Shown here: piece by piece, positions 1 to 7,883 of the stretch | Numbering within the stretch: position 1 is the stretch's first letter | Layout: each line of letters opens with the position of its first letter | NCBI GenBank assembly: GCA_945901195.1 | Contig: CAMDKB010000104.1 | Coordinates: 1-11,629, forward strand | Direction of reading: 5' to 3' | Origin: Rhizobium sp. Q54 | Lineage (GTDB): Bacteria; Pseudomonadota; Alphaproteobacteria; Rhizobiales; Beijerinckiaceae | DNA: 11,629 nucleotides | Program-made: the position numbers and the translations under genes | The notes under the pieces: model-generated | The model's database searches: none | What the model was told of the DNA's origin: nothing | What the model saw: only the letters and a program-made list of their open reading frames with translations

Positions 1-66
1 CCGCAGGCTGAGCGGGAAACGAAAATAGAGCCAAACCGCATTGGCGATCACCTCGGCGGGGAAACG

Positions 67-495
67 ATGACGACGGTACAAGGGGTCATGAGTTTTCATC
101 CCCGTTCCATACCCGCGCCGCTACCACATTCCGTTAACGTGACGGTGCCCCCTCAACTGCTGCTTACTCCCAGGGCGGCCCAGAACCTGGGCATGGCGTT
201 TCATGAGCTGGCAACCAACTCCATGAAATATGGGGCACTCTCCATACCCTTCGGAAAAGTAAATGTCGCCTGGGAGCGCTGGATAGATGCCGCCGGTGAA
301 GAGCGGGTTCGGTTGCGTTGGAAAGAAAGTGTGGGGCCGACCAGCAAGCCTACGCGAAAAGGTTTTGGCACCGTGGTCCTCGAGAGGATCACTCCCGACA
401 GCCTGCTTGGGGTGGCTCATCTCGATTGGGATACTGAAGGTGTCGTGTGGGAAATTGAAGGCCCCCTTGCACAATGGACACAAGGGCCAATCTGA
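67..495 (+). CDS. HWE-family sensor histidine kinase, C-terminal ATP-binding part (probably 5'-truncated)
   Basis: This encodes the catalytic ATPase part of an HWE-type histidine kinase, a class common in Rhizobiales that phosphorylates response regulators. The HWE signature residues are visible: His46 in the N-box HELATN (46-51), followed by KYGALS, and the Trp85-x-Glu87 pair in RLRWKES. A G-box GFG is at 99-101. With 142 residues from the ATG at 67, the protein has no dimerization/phosphoacceptor helices and no sensor domain. The reading frame is open to the left edge with no stop, so the gene may begin outside the window. However, the residues coded by 1-130 do not resemble the usual segment before the N-box, which hints at a decayed or recombined 5' part. 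A G-rich stretch (GGCGGGGAAACG) precedes the ATG and could serve as a weak ribosome binding site. The gene converges with the liv operon. Family assignment is firm; completeness and function are doubtful. Confidence 0.7.
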   Translation: MTTVQGVMSFHPRSIPAPLPHSVNVTVPPQLLLTPRAAQNLGMAFHELATNSMKYGALSIPFGKVNVAWERWIDAAGEERVRLRWKESVGPTSKPTRKGFGTVVLERITPDSLLGVAHLDWDTEGVVWEIEGPLAQWTQGPI

Positions 496-587
496 GCGGG
501 TTCGAGCAAAGTGCTGGATCTCCGTCCTGGCCCCTGTCATCGAGACGGCGAGCATTGATCGCGCCTTGAAACGGCGCTTCGCCAGTG

Positions 588-606
588 GGCTTCAATTGTT
601 GAAGCC
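588..606. other. Short hairpin between convergent genes
   Basis: A perfect 8-bp inverted repeat (GGCTTCAA / TTGAAGCC) with a 3-base loop lies between the kinase fragment and the end of livH. Such a hairpin between convergent genes could help end transcription in either direction, but no T-tract follows it on either strand, so it is not a canonical Rho-independent terminator. The rest of 496-691 holds no gene I can support. A weaker 7-bp inverted repeat (661-667 / 688-694, 20-base loop) overlaps the livH stop codon. Confidence 0.3.
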
Positions 607-691
607 TCAATTCACACGAACCTGAACTTGAAGACGGCAGGTGCACCCCTGACAGCAGGTTAGAAATTATTCCCCGACGGCTAAACCATTT

Positions 692-1567
692 CTAGCTCGC
701 CTTTCCTCCTAGCAATCCTTCTGGCCGCAGAATCAGAATGATGGCCATCAGCAAATAGACCATCACCAATGCCAGTCCGGGCAAGGCGAGAATGCCAAAT
801 GCAAGCGCTTCGCCTACAATGAAAGCGCCGAGCAAACTGCCCGGCAGGCTTCCCAGTCCTCCGATCACGACGACTGCGAAAGCCTCAATGATGATCGACG
901 ACCCCATCGACGGGGAAATGCTGACCATGGGGGCGGCAAGGATGCCTGCCAGACCCGCGAGACCCGCGCCGAACGCAAAGGTTACAGTAAAAACGCGCGG
1001 CACATCTATCCCCAACGCTGACAGCATTTCCCTATCCATTGAGGCTGCGCGTATAAGCAGGCCGAACCGTGTCTTTTCAACCACCGCCCAGACACCGAGC
1101 GCCAGCAGAAGGCCTGCAGTGATCAGCATGATATTGTAATGAGGCAATGCGCCGCCGAAAACTTGCGCGGCCCCTTCAAGGCTCGCGGGTTTTGTGGCCG
1201 TGGTGAGTTCTGCACCCCATATGATTTTGGCTGTCTCCTCGATTACCGCCAGCATTCCGAATGTTACAAGTGCGACAAACAGCATGCCGCCCTTGTAAAC
1301 ATGGCGAAGGATAAGGATTTCGAGCAGTCCACCAAACAGGCCAACGAGGATGCTCCCCACAATAGCGAGTAACACGAAACCGGTGGCATCAAGTGTGGTC
1401 AGGCGGCCGACTGTCACGAGGAGATAAGCACCCAGCATATAAAATGCGCCGTGGCTCACATTGATGACGCGCGATACACCGAAGATAAGCGACAGACCAG
1501 CAGCGAGCAGGAACAGGAACATTGCGCTCGTGAGCCCGCTGAGGAATTGCATTGCAATCGTATTCAT
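692..1567 (-). CDS. livH: Branched-chain amino acid ABC transporter permease LivH
   Basis: This 291-residue inner-membrane permease is one of the two channel subunits of a HAAT-type ABC importer and pairs with LivM. It is almost entirely hydrophobic. The family N-terminus is present (GLSLIFGVSRVINVSHG, about 24-40, then AFYMLGAY). The cytoplasmic coupling loop follows TRFGLLIRAA (166-175). The conserved GGLGSLPGSLLGA (236-248) and the C-terminal LRPEGLLG are also there, and the length is normal for LivH. The ATG at 1567 is preceded by a G-rich sequence (GGGGGGCGG) that can pair with 16S rRNA. It lies 25 bp after the binding-protein gene and is the last gene of the operon. This placement is less usual, since livH often sits directly beside livM. 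The product class is certain; the transported compound is not. Confidence 0.95.
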   Translation of the reverse strand: MNTIAMQFLSGLTSAMFLFLLAAGLSLIFGVSRVINVSHGAFYMLGAYLLVTVGRLTTLDATGFVLLAIVGSILVGLFGGLLEILILRHVYKGGMLFVALVTFGMLAVIEETAKIIWGAELTTATKPASLEGAAQVFGGALPHYNIMLITAGLLLALGVWAVVEKTRFGLLIRAASMDREMLSALGIDVPRVFTVTFAFGAGLAGLAGILAAPMVSISPSMGSSIIIEAFAVVVIGGLGSLPGSLLGAFIVGEALAFGILALPGLALVMVYLLMAIILILRPEGLLGGKAS

Positions 1568-1592
1568 TGGCCGCCCCCCGCTTGCCTTGATC

Positions 1593-2813
1593 CTACTGCC
1601 GTAATTTTTTAACTTCTTCCTCGGAAGGCAGATACACTTCAGTTGGCAGTTTCAGAATATCGGTTAGGACGCCAGTGTTGAGTGTCTCGTCCCACGCCGC
1701 CCGACCTGTCCACAGGGGTGTCGTGCCCTGATTGTCGAACTTGCGAATCTTGACCGGGCCGAGGACCGAATTGAATTCCATGCCGGGCAAGGTGTCGGCC
1801 ACCTTTTCCGTTTCAATCGTCCCTGCCTTTTCGATGCCGGCCTTCAGCGCTTCGAGGTTGAGCAGCACGAGATAAGCGGCGGTCAGCGGCGGTTTATTAT
1901 AGGTCTTGCGGTAAAGCTCGACGAAGGTCTTGTTGGCCTCACCGTCAATCGCATACCAGGGCAAGCCACCCATCACCGCGCCAACGGGAATCGAATTGCG
2001 TGGCAAGGTCTGCATTTCATCCGAGCCACCCCAATAGGAACTGACCAGCGGGAAGCGTTTGCCCAGTTCGTAGGATGCCGACTGCTGCCAGAAAGGCAGG
2101 CCGAATGCGAAGAAATAAGAAACAACATCGGGCTTGGCTTCTGTCATGGCAGTGATGAAAGGCGCGTAAGAAGCCTCGTTCAGTTTCGGCCAGGCCTCGC
2201 CGATGATCTCGACCTTCGGGTTGATTTCCTTGATGCGCGTCTTGAACAATTCCATGATGGCGCGACCAGCGGCAAAATCATGAGCGATCAGATAATAGCG
2301 ATTGCCCGCGTTCTGCAGCTTCTGCGCCGCATAGTCGGCGGCTGCGAAGCCTTGTGTGCGCGCAACAATATTGGGAATGCGGAAAATATAGCGCCCGCCC
2401 GATTTGGTGGTGAAATCATCGTTGCCGCAAGCGCTGAACAAAATCTTTTTGGCCTGCGTGGCGACATTGCCGATCCCAACACATTCCGCGCTGCTGATCG
2501 AATGCAGAAGGAAGTCGACATTTTCCGAAAGAGCCAGATCGCGCGCCTGCCGAACGGCCTCATTCACCGCAGTCTTGCTGTCGCGTACGATGAGACGAAC
2601 CGGACGACCGAGCAGCCCGCCTTTGGCATTCATTTGATCGACGAAAATTTGTGCGGAGCGCGTAGTCTCCTGGCCATAGAAGCCAAGTGGCCCTGATTGT
2701 TCAGCGATCATGCCAATGACAATGGGCTTGCCGGTTGGCGTTTGTGCTTGTGCACCCCACGTCAGCGCGATACCGAGCGCGGCCAGAGCTGTTCGTGCTG
2801 CCATTCTTGCCAT
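1593..2813 (-). CDS. Branched-chain amino acid-type ABC transporter substrate-binding protein (Peripla_BP_6 family)
   Basis: This periplasmic ligand-binding protein (406 residues from the chosen start) would feed LivHMGF. The N-terminus has a Sec signal peptide: Arg near the start, a hydrophobic core (TALAALGIALTWG), and a likely cut after AQA (23/24). The mature protein begins with the family pattern IVIGMIAEQSGPLGFYG and continues with MNAKGGLLGRPVRLIVRDSK. Two cysteines (111 and 129) could form the disulfide seen in many members. The reading frame is open to an ATG at 2960, but that start would lie inside livF and bury the signal peptide. The ATG at 2813 has a strong GGGAGGA site 5 bases upstream, so I chose it. 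It lies 28 bp after livF. The ligand cannot be named: this family also binds amides, aromatic acids and urea, and the sequence is not an obvious close LivK/LivJ copy. Confidence 0.93.
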   Translation of the reverse strand: MARMAARTALAALGIALTWGAQAQTPTGKPIVIGMIAEQSGPLGFYGQETTRSAQIFVDQMNAKGGLLGRPVRLIVRDSKTAVNEAVRQARDLALSENVDFLLHSISSAECVGIGNVATQAKKILFSACGNDDFTTKSGGRYIFRIPNIVARTQGFAAADYAAQKLQNAGNRYYLIAHDFAAGRAIMELFKTRIKEINPKVEIIGEAWPKLNEASYAPFITAMTEAKPDVVSYFFAFGLPFWQQSASYELGKRFPLVSSYWGGSDEMQTLPRNSIPVGAVMGGLPWYAIDGEANKTFVELYRKTYNKPPLTAAYLVLLNLEALKAGIEKAGTIETEKVADTLPGMEFNSVLGPVKIRKFDNQGTTPLWTGRAAWDETLNTGVLTDILKLPTEVYLPSEEEVKKLRQ

Positions 2814-2841
2814 AGCGTCCTCCCGTTTGTTTTCAAACCAA

Positions 2842-3552
2842 TCAGAATGCGATGTAGCGGGTCCACTCCGCCTCGTTGGCGTCCAGTTCTGCGAGCGTAC
2901 CGCTATAACGGACGTAGCCGCTCTCCAGCACATAGGCCTTGTCCGCCAGCGCGCGCGCAAAGGACAGGTTTTGTTCCGATATGATCATCGAAAGTCCTTC
3001 CTTGCGCAAGGCCATGAATTGCTGGGCAAGTTCCTGCACAATCACCGGGGCCAGGCCTTCAGCCGGTTCGTCAAGCAGCACCACATCGGGATTGCCCAGC
3101 AGCGTGCGCGCCACGGCGACCATCTGCTGCTGGCCGCCTGACAGCGCGCCAGCCTTGCGTGAACGCAATTCGCGCAGCACAGGGAAAATGTCGAGTATGC
3201 GATCCATCTCCCAGGCCGCGCGACCGGTTGCTCCAGGTTTGCGCCCGAGTTCGAGATTCTCGGCGACCGTCAGCCGCGCAAACATGCGCCGGTCTTCCGG
3301 CACGAGGCCAACGCCCAAGCGCGCGATCTGATGCGGCACAAGGCCCGTGATGTCCGTGCCCTTGAATAGGATCGGGCCTCCGCGCACGCTCACAAGACCC
3401 ATGAGCGCCTTCATCAAGGTGGTCTTGCCCGCCCCATTTCGTCCGAGCAGCAAAACGGCCTCGCCCTCATTCATCGAAATGGAGACGTCATGAAGCACGT
3501 GGCTTGAGCCATAAAAGGCATTGAGGTTTTGTACATCGAGGAACGCGCTCAT
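2842..3552 (-). CDS. livF: Branched-chain amino acid ABC transporter ATP-binding protein LivF
   Basis: This 236-residue cytoplasmic ATPase is one of the two motor subunits of the Liv importer. Visible motifs are Walker A GRNGAGKTT (37-45), ABC signature LSGGQQ (137-142) and Walker B VVLLDEP (157-163). The LivF-typical EQN (193-195) occupies the position where most ABC ATPases have the switch histidine. The family segment PEDRRMFARLTVAENL (85-100) is also present, and the length is standard. The start ATG overlaps the livG stop in an ATGA, which implies translational coupling, and GAGGG lies just upstream within livG. Identity is clear. Confidence 0.96.
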   Translation of the reverse strand: MSAFLDVQNLNAFYGSSHVLHDVSISMNEGEAVLLLGRNGAGKTTLMKALMGLVSVRGGPILFKGTDITGLVPHQIARLGVGLVPEDRRMFARLTVAENLELGRKPGATGRAAWEMDRILDIFPVLRELRSRKAGALSGGQQQMVAVARTLLGNPDVVLLDEPAEGLAPVIVQELAQQFMALRKEGLSMIISEQNLSFARALADKAYVLESGYVRYSGTLAELDANEAEWTRYIAF

Positions 3553-4313
3553 GCGGCCCTCACGTGGGCATGGCCAAGATAGATTTCACGCACGCGTGGA
3601 TTGTCCTGAATTTCACCAGGAGCACCCTGCGCAAGAATCTGTCCCTGATGCAAAACTGTGATGGTGTCAGCGATGGCGAACACCGCATCCATATCATGTT
3701 CGCAGAACAACAATGTAAGCGATTTGCGCACACATAAGTCCTTGATGAGCGCCACTAACTCGCGGCGCGTGTTGAGTTCCACGCCCGCCGTTGGCTCGTC
3801 GAGCAACAACAGTGTCGGCTCGAGCGCCATGACCATAGCAAGCTCGAGTCGTTTCTGATCGCCGTAGGACATGAGCCCGGCCTCGCGTCCAGCCAGCGGC
3901 GCAATCTTGACCAGATCCAGAAACTCATGCGCTTCATCAGCGCACACATTACGTGCAGGGCGGAAAAGCCAGCGCGCCCGGCCAAGCCGCGAAAACAGGG
4001 CCGTCTGCACATTCTGCAACGCTGTCAGTTTGGGGTAGACGCTCGTGATCTGAAACGTTCGTGCAATGCCGCGCTTGCAGATCGCATGGGCCGGCAGGCC
4101 GCGGATCGACTGGCCGAGGTAGCGCACATCGCCAGCATCCATCGCAAGGCGTCCAGACAGAAGATTGAAAAGTGTAGTCTTGCCTGCGCCATTAGGGCCG
4201 ATCAGGGCATGTCGCGCGCCCATAGCAAGCGAGAGCGAGACATTGTTGACAGCGGTGAAGCCCCCAAAGCGTTTCGTCACATTAAGAACTTCGAGCGCAG
4301 GTCGTGACGTCAT
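3549..4313 (-). CDS. livG: Branched-chain amino acid ABC transporter ATP-binding protein LivG
   Basis: This is the second ATPase of the Liv importer (254 residues) and would heterodimerize with LivF beneath LivHM. Motifs seen are Walker A GPNGAGKTT (39-47), Q-loop RTFQ (85-88), the LivG-type signature MSYGDQ (148-153), Walker B TLLLLDEP (167-174) and the switch EHD (205-207). A C-terminal IYLGHA (244-249) matches the usual LivG end. It overlaps livM upstream and livF downstream by 4 bp each (ATGA), so the three are almost certainly co-translated. A GGAG about 9 bases before the ATG is a reasonable ribosome binding site. Confidence 0.96.
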   Translation of the reverse strand: MTSRPALEVLNVTKRFGGFTAVNNVSLSLAMGARHALIGPNGAGKTTLFNLLSGRLAMDAGDVRYLGQSIRGLPAHAICKRGIARTFQITSVYPKLTALQNVQTALFSRLGRARWLFRPARNVCADEAHEFLDLVKIAPLAGREAGLMSYGDQKRLELAMVMALEPTLLLLDEPTAGVELNTRRELVALIKDLCVRKSLTLLFCEHDMDAVFAIADTITVLHQGQILAQGAPGEIQDNPRVREIYLGHAHVRAA

Positions 4314-5281
4314 GGACCGGCGCTCCCATCAGCGGCGGTTCGCTTTTCGCGCCAGTCCTGGAATGCGCCGACTATGCCGCGCGGCAAAGCCATGCCGACA
4401 AAGATAGCCAGCATGCCAACGGCGATCAAAGAATATTGCGTCAGTCTTCCGACCTGGCTGTCGATGATTTCCAAGGTCAGCACACCCACAACAGGCCCCC
4501 AGAAGCTCTGTACGCCGCCCATCGTGTTGGCAAGGAATGGCCGCGCCGATGCAGTCCAGTCCGCAAGTTGCGGAGAGATTGTGCCGCTGAAAAACGCATA
4601 AAGCGTGCCGGCGACGCCAGCGAACAGGCCGGCAATAACGAATGCGGCCAGTTGATAGCGCTGAATATTGACGCCGTTGAATTCACAGCGCTGCGCGTTG
4701 TCCCGGATCGCCTGCAATGTCACACCGAACGGCGAGTTCTTGATCCGGTAAAGCAGCCACAGACACAGGCCCACTACCACAACAACGAACATAAAATAGC
4801 GGCGGGGATCGGCAAGCCATTTGGCCGTGTTAATACCGCTGACGCCGTCATCGCCGCGTGTCACATCATACCATTTATAGATGACCGCAAAGACCAGCTG
4901 GCTGAATGCGAGCGTCAACATCAAAAACGTTGCATGCTCGCCGCCGCGATTACCGCGCATGATGAACAGCCCAAACACAAAGGCTCCGACGGCAGCGACA
5001 ACCGGCCCCGCCAGCATCGCCAACTCCATGCTCCAGCCGAGCCGCACCAGCAACAAACCAGATGTATAGGCCCCCAGTGCATAATATGCCGCGTGGCCGA
5101 ACGACAGCAGGCCGCTGTACCCCATGAGCAGATTGAGGCTCGATGCAAAAAGAATCGCGATCAGAATCTCCGAGCCCAGATAGACCCAGCGCACCGGCAG
5201 GTAGAAGCTGCACATAACAAGGCCTGAGAACAACAGCGCGGCGATCGCAAGCTGCAATGCCCGGCTTTTCGCGCTGCTCAT
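4310..5281 (-). CDS. livM: Branched-chain amino acid ABC transporter permease LivM
   Basis: This is the second permease subunit (323 residues) of the Liv importer, located in the inner membrane. The family motif GYSGLLSFGHAAYYALGAY (54-72) is clear. A cytoplasmic coupling loop runs through SPFGVTLQAIRDNAQ (183-197), and GGVQSFWGPVVG (255-266) lies near the end. The hydrophilic tail after residue 305 is short and the total length is normal. It is the first gene of the operon. Its ATG at 5281 is preceded by GCGGGGGAAC, a G-rich ribosome binding site. The stop overlaps the livG start. Assignment is firm; substrate is open. Confidence 0.95.
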   Translation of the reverse strand: MSSAKSRALQLAIAALLFSGLVMCSFYLPVRWVYLGSEILIAILFASSLNLLMGYSGLLSFGHAAYYALGAYTSGLLLVRLGWSMELAMLAGPVVAAVGAFVFGLFIMRGNRGGEHATFLMLTLAFSQLVFAVIYKWYDVTRGDDGVSGINTAKWLADPRRYFMFVVVVVGLCLWLLYRIKNSPFGVTLQAIRDNAQRCEFNGVNIQRYQLAAFVIAGLFAGVAGTLYAFFSGTISPQLADWTASARPFLANTMGGVQSFWGPVVGVLTLEIIDSQVGRLTQYSLIAVGMLAIFVGMALPRGIVGAFQDWREKRTAADGSAGP

Positions 5282-5333
5282 GTTCCCCCGCTTTTTGTTG
5301 TCGTCAAGGCGGTTTCGCCCCTCTTTAGCTGCA

Positions 5334-5361
5334 AGGATAACATGAATGAAGCTTTTGCCAA
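5334..5361 (-). promoter_or_regulatory. Putative sigma-70 promoter of the liv operon
   Basis: Read on the minus strand, TTGGCA (5361-5356) and TATCCT (5339-5334) are separated by 16 bases. This gives 5/6 and 4/6 matches to the -35 and -10 consensus, and puts a transcript start about 45 bases before the livM ATG. The remainder of 5282-5541 contains no gene I can support. A small GGCG-GTTT-CGCC hairpin (5309-5320) would fall in the leader. The prediction is by eye only; chance matches of this quality occur. Confidence 0.35.
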
Positions 5362-5541
5362 GCGCGGGTTTCTGCTGATGGAGGACTGCTCCTTGGCAGC
5401 CCTTTTGAGCAAGCTAACCTCGCAATCAGGACAGTTTCGCCTTTCGCGCACGAGTCAGCGTCAAGTTGCAATGCCTGATCTCCCTGCACGCAGGTGGCGG
5501 ATTTTTTCAATGTCACTGTTGTCAAGAAGCCGACGCACTGC

Positions 5542-6504
5542 CTATTCGGCTTGAAGGCCGGCCTCCTTTGTCCATCGACCCCACTTCACGAGTTCCTCTT
5601 TTACGAAAGCGCCCAATTCCCCCGGCGTGCTGGTAAACGCGTCGAAACCAAATTCCTTCAGGCGGGAATAAACAGCGGGGTCTGCAATAATTGCGCGCAA
5701 TTCATCGTTCAGCCGGCCAATAATGGGCGCGGGCGTGCCCCCGGGCACGAAGATGCCATTCCATGAATGCATGTCGAATTCGGGCAATCCAACTTCTTTC
5801 ATGGAGGGAACATCCGGCAGCAGAGCACTACGCTCGGTTGTTGTCACTGCAAGCGCTCGAATGGCCCCGGAGCGAACGTGCGGCAATGCAGATGGATAGT
5901 CGGCAAACATCAATGATATCTCACCGCGTAACATATCCTGGAGCGCCTGCGGAGCAGCCTTATAAGGCACGTGGGTCATCTGCAATCCTGCCAGCCGCGT
6001 TACAATGGCCCCGCCGACAACCCCGATGGCATTGCTGCTGGCATAGGTCAGCTTGCCGGGATTGGTTTTGGCATAAGCGACAAACTCACGGAAATCGCTC
6101 ACTGGCAGCTGCCCCGCAGCAACCAATATGAAAGGGAGGTTGCCCATGCGCGTAACTGGTTCGAAATCCTTTACAGGATCGAATGAGAGATTCTTCATCA
6201 GATGGGGCGCTGCGGAATGAGTTGATGGAGTCGTCATCAACAATGTGTAGCCGTCAGGCGCAGAACGGGCCACGGCTGTGGCAGCAATGACTCCATTAGC
6301 GCCCGCCTTGTTCTCAACGATGACCGGCTGTCCCAGCCGCGTTGTCAATTTGTCTGCTACAAGACGCGCCGTTACATCGATGCCGCTGCCCGCAGGAAAC
6401 GGCACGACTAGACTAAGTCGACGCGAAGGAAATTCCTGCGCGCTCGCAGCAACGCTCCAAATCAAACAACAGACCTGCGCCAAAGCAAACAAACGACGTT
6501 GCAT
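5542..6504 (-). CDS. Bug/TctC-family tripartite tricarboxylate transporter substrate-binding protein
   Basis: This periplasmic binding protein of the Bug (TctC) family has 320 residues from the chosen start. Members capture carboxylates and other small organics for TctAB-type secondary transporters. The signal peptide spans residues 1-22 (MQRRLFALAQV, then a hydrophobic stretch to VAASA), and mature protein begins QEFPSRR. Family motifs are VPFPAGSGIDVTAR (34-47), VIVENKAGANG (61-71) and APDGYTLLM (82-90). The ATG at 6504 has a strong GGGAGG site 5 bases upstream. An in-frame start at 6552 would add 16 charged residues before the signal peptide and is unlikely. No tctA or tctB gene is in the window, so this is an orphan receptor, as is common for this family. 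It lies on the same strand as both neighbouring transporter operons but is separated by 260 bp from livM and 216 bp from fbpC. The ligand is unknown. Confidence 0.94.
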   Translation of the reverse strand: MQRRLFALAQVCCLIWSVAASAQEFPSRRLSLVVPFPAGSGIDVTARLVADKLTTRLGQPVIVENKAGANGVIAATAVARSAPDGYTLLMTTPSTHSAAPHLMKNLSFDPVKDFEPVTRMGNLPFILVAAGQLPVSDFREFVAYAKTNPGKLTYASSNAIGVVGGAIVTRLAGLQMTHVPYKAAPQALQDMLRGEISLMFADYPSALPHVRSGAIRALAVTTTERSALLPDVPSMKEVGLPEFDMHSWNGIFVPGGTPAPIIGRLNDELRAIIADPAVYSRLKEFGFDAFTSTPGELGAFVKEELVKWGRWTKEAGLQAE

Positions 6505-6720
6505 GACCGCCTCCCTTGGGGTGATTTCAGTTTCCTCATCCTCAACCGTCACAATTTAGCAGTGCTTTGGTTGCAACCCGGGATATCATGAACGCGAGCG
6601 GACGATCACGCAATACACAAGTTGGCGGCAGGTCAGTTTGAAATATCAAGTCGAACGCGAAGAATGCAGCTCAAGGATCACTGCTGCGGGCAGTCGTGAA
6701 CTGCTTTGCCACGCGCATGT

Positions 6721-7803
6721 TTAATTTTGAGATTGGGATCTTGCGGACTTATCCACGTTTGCCGGAAATGCCAGGACACCGGCTGGATCAATCTTCAATC
6801 CCGTCAATTCCCCGGCCGATGGCGCGTAGCCAGCGGGCAAATGCGCGTGCAATGCTGTGCCCAAGCCTTCAATTTGCAGAGTCACGTGATCAACCTCGCC
6901 GAGAAAACGGCGGCTGCTGATCACAGCATTGACGGCGCCAACATCAGCAACAACCAGCTTGATCGATTGTGGACGAATACAAACGATGCAGGGTCCATCT
7001 GCAATGGGTTGCATCAGGACAAAGCGGCCTGCAGCGCAATCAACCACGCCGCCCTTCGCTTCACCGGGCATTTCATTGAGATCACAGAAATAACGCGCGA
7101 CAAAAAGCGAACCAGGATGACGATAGAGTTCTTCGGCAGTTCCCGTCTGGACGATCCGGCCAGCCTGCATCAGCGCGATGCTGTCAGCGATAGTCATTGC
7201 CTCAACAGCATCATGAGTAACGACAAGCGCTGTGGATCGATTGTCCCGCAAGACAGACATGGTTTCCTCGCGAACAGTTTCACGCGTACGCTGGTCCAGA
7301 TTGGAAAAAGGCTCGTCCATCAGGATGATGCCCGGCCTTGGAGCAAGAGCGCGCGCAAGAGCAACGCGCTGCTGCTCTCCGCCGGACAACATATGAGGAT
7401 AATCCTGCGCATAACCACCCATGGCCACCCGCTCCAGCGCCGCGCTGGCGATTACCTGCGCATCCGCTGCGGACTTGTGCCTGAGGCCAAACCTCACATT
7501 GTCGAGAATTGTGAGATGGGGAAAAAGAGCATAATCCTGAAACATCAACCCGACACCGCGCGCCTCTGGCGGCACAAAAACAGAAGGCCCGGTCACTTCC
7601 CTGCCAGCCATAAGTACGCGGCCAGCGGCTGGCTGTTCTAACCCTGCGGCAACCCGCAGCATTGTGGTCTTTCCGCAGCCCGAATGCCCCAGCAGGCACA
7701 TGATTTCGCCTGCCGGCACGTTCAGGGATACGCCGTCCAGAACAGTCGCGCCGCCAATCAAATGGCGGACTTCTTGAATTTCAAGTGATGCGGCGGCGGT
7801 CAC
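6721..7803 (-). CDS. fbpC: Ferric iron ABC transporter ATP-binding protein FbpC
   Basis: This is the cytoplasmic ATPase of the Fe(III) importer (360 residues). Motifs are Walker A GHSGCGKTT (39-47), Q-loop MFQDYALFPHLT (87-98), signature LSGGEQ (139-144), Walker B IILMDEP (159-165), D-loop SNLD (167-170) and switch THD (196-198). A C-terminal TOBE-like regulatory region of about 110 residues follows, typical of the FbpC/PotA/CysA branch. The start is a GTG at 7803: a TAA lies six codons upstream in frame, and the next internal ATG would remove the first strand of the fold. No good Shine-Dalgarno sequence is visible before the GTG, and an 80-bp gap separates it from fbpB, so its translation may be weaker than that of its partners. 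The iron assignment rests mainly on FbpA next door; the ATPase alone would fit several related importers. Confidence 0.93.
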   Translation of the reverse strand: MTAAASLEIQEVRHLIGGATVLDGVSLNVPAGEIMCLLGHSGCGKTTMLRVAAGLEQPAAGRVLMAGREVTGPSVFVPPEARGVGLMFQDYALFPHLTILDNVRFGLRHKSAADAQVIASAALERVAMGGYAQDYPHMLSGGEQQRVALARALAPRPGIILMDEPFSNLDQRTRETVREETMSVLRDNRSTALVVTHDAVEAMTIADSIALMQAGRIVQTGTAEELYRHPGSLFVARYFCDLNEMPGEAKGGVVDCAAGRFVLMQPIADGPCIVCIRPQSIKLVVADVGAVNAVISSRRFLGEVDHVTLQIEGLGTALHAHLPAGYAPSAGELTGLKIDPAGVLAFPANVDKSARSQSQN

Positions 7804-7883
7804 TGGCTGGAGGTCTCTTTATTGGCGAACGAAATCCGGCGAACGCAACCTTGGCTGGCGAATACGCCTTTGCGGCCCTTTTG

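Noticed and set aside
2814..2960. Upstream extension of the Liv binding protein to an ATG at 2960
   Set aside because: It would overlap livF by more than 100 bases and place 49 Arg/Trp-rich residues before an obvious signal peptide; the ATG at 2813 has a strong ribosome binding site.
4304..5227. Long plus-strand frame of 307 codons opposite livM
   Set aside because: It is exactly antisense to a well-supported permease, is rich in His, Gln, Arg and Cys as antisense frames of membrane proteins are, and has no recognisable motif.
5325..5525. Minus-strand 66-codon frame between tctC-type gene and livM
   Set aside because: It would need a TTG start with no ribosome binding site, and the composition shows no motif or signal.
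6505..6552. Upstream extension of the Bug protein to 6552
   Set aside because: It would add 16 charged residues ahead of a normal signal peptide; GGGAGG is positioned for the ATG at 6504.
6505..6720. Terminator for the fbp operon or promoter for the Bug gene
   Set aside because: No hairpin followed by T-tract and no convincing -35/-10 pair could be found by eye on the minus strand.
6706..7641. Plus-strand frame of 311 codons opposite fbpC
   Set aside because: It is antisense to a clear ABC ATPase with all motifs, and its product has no family features.
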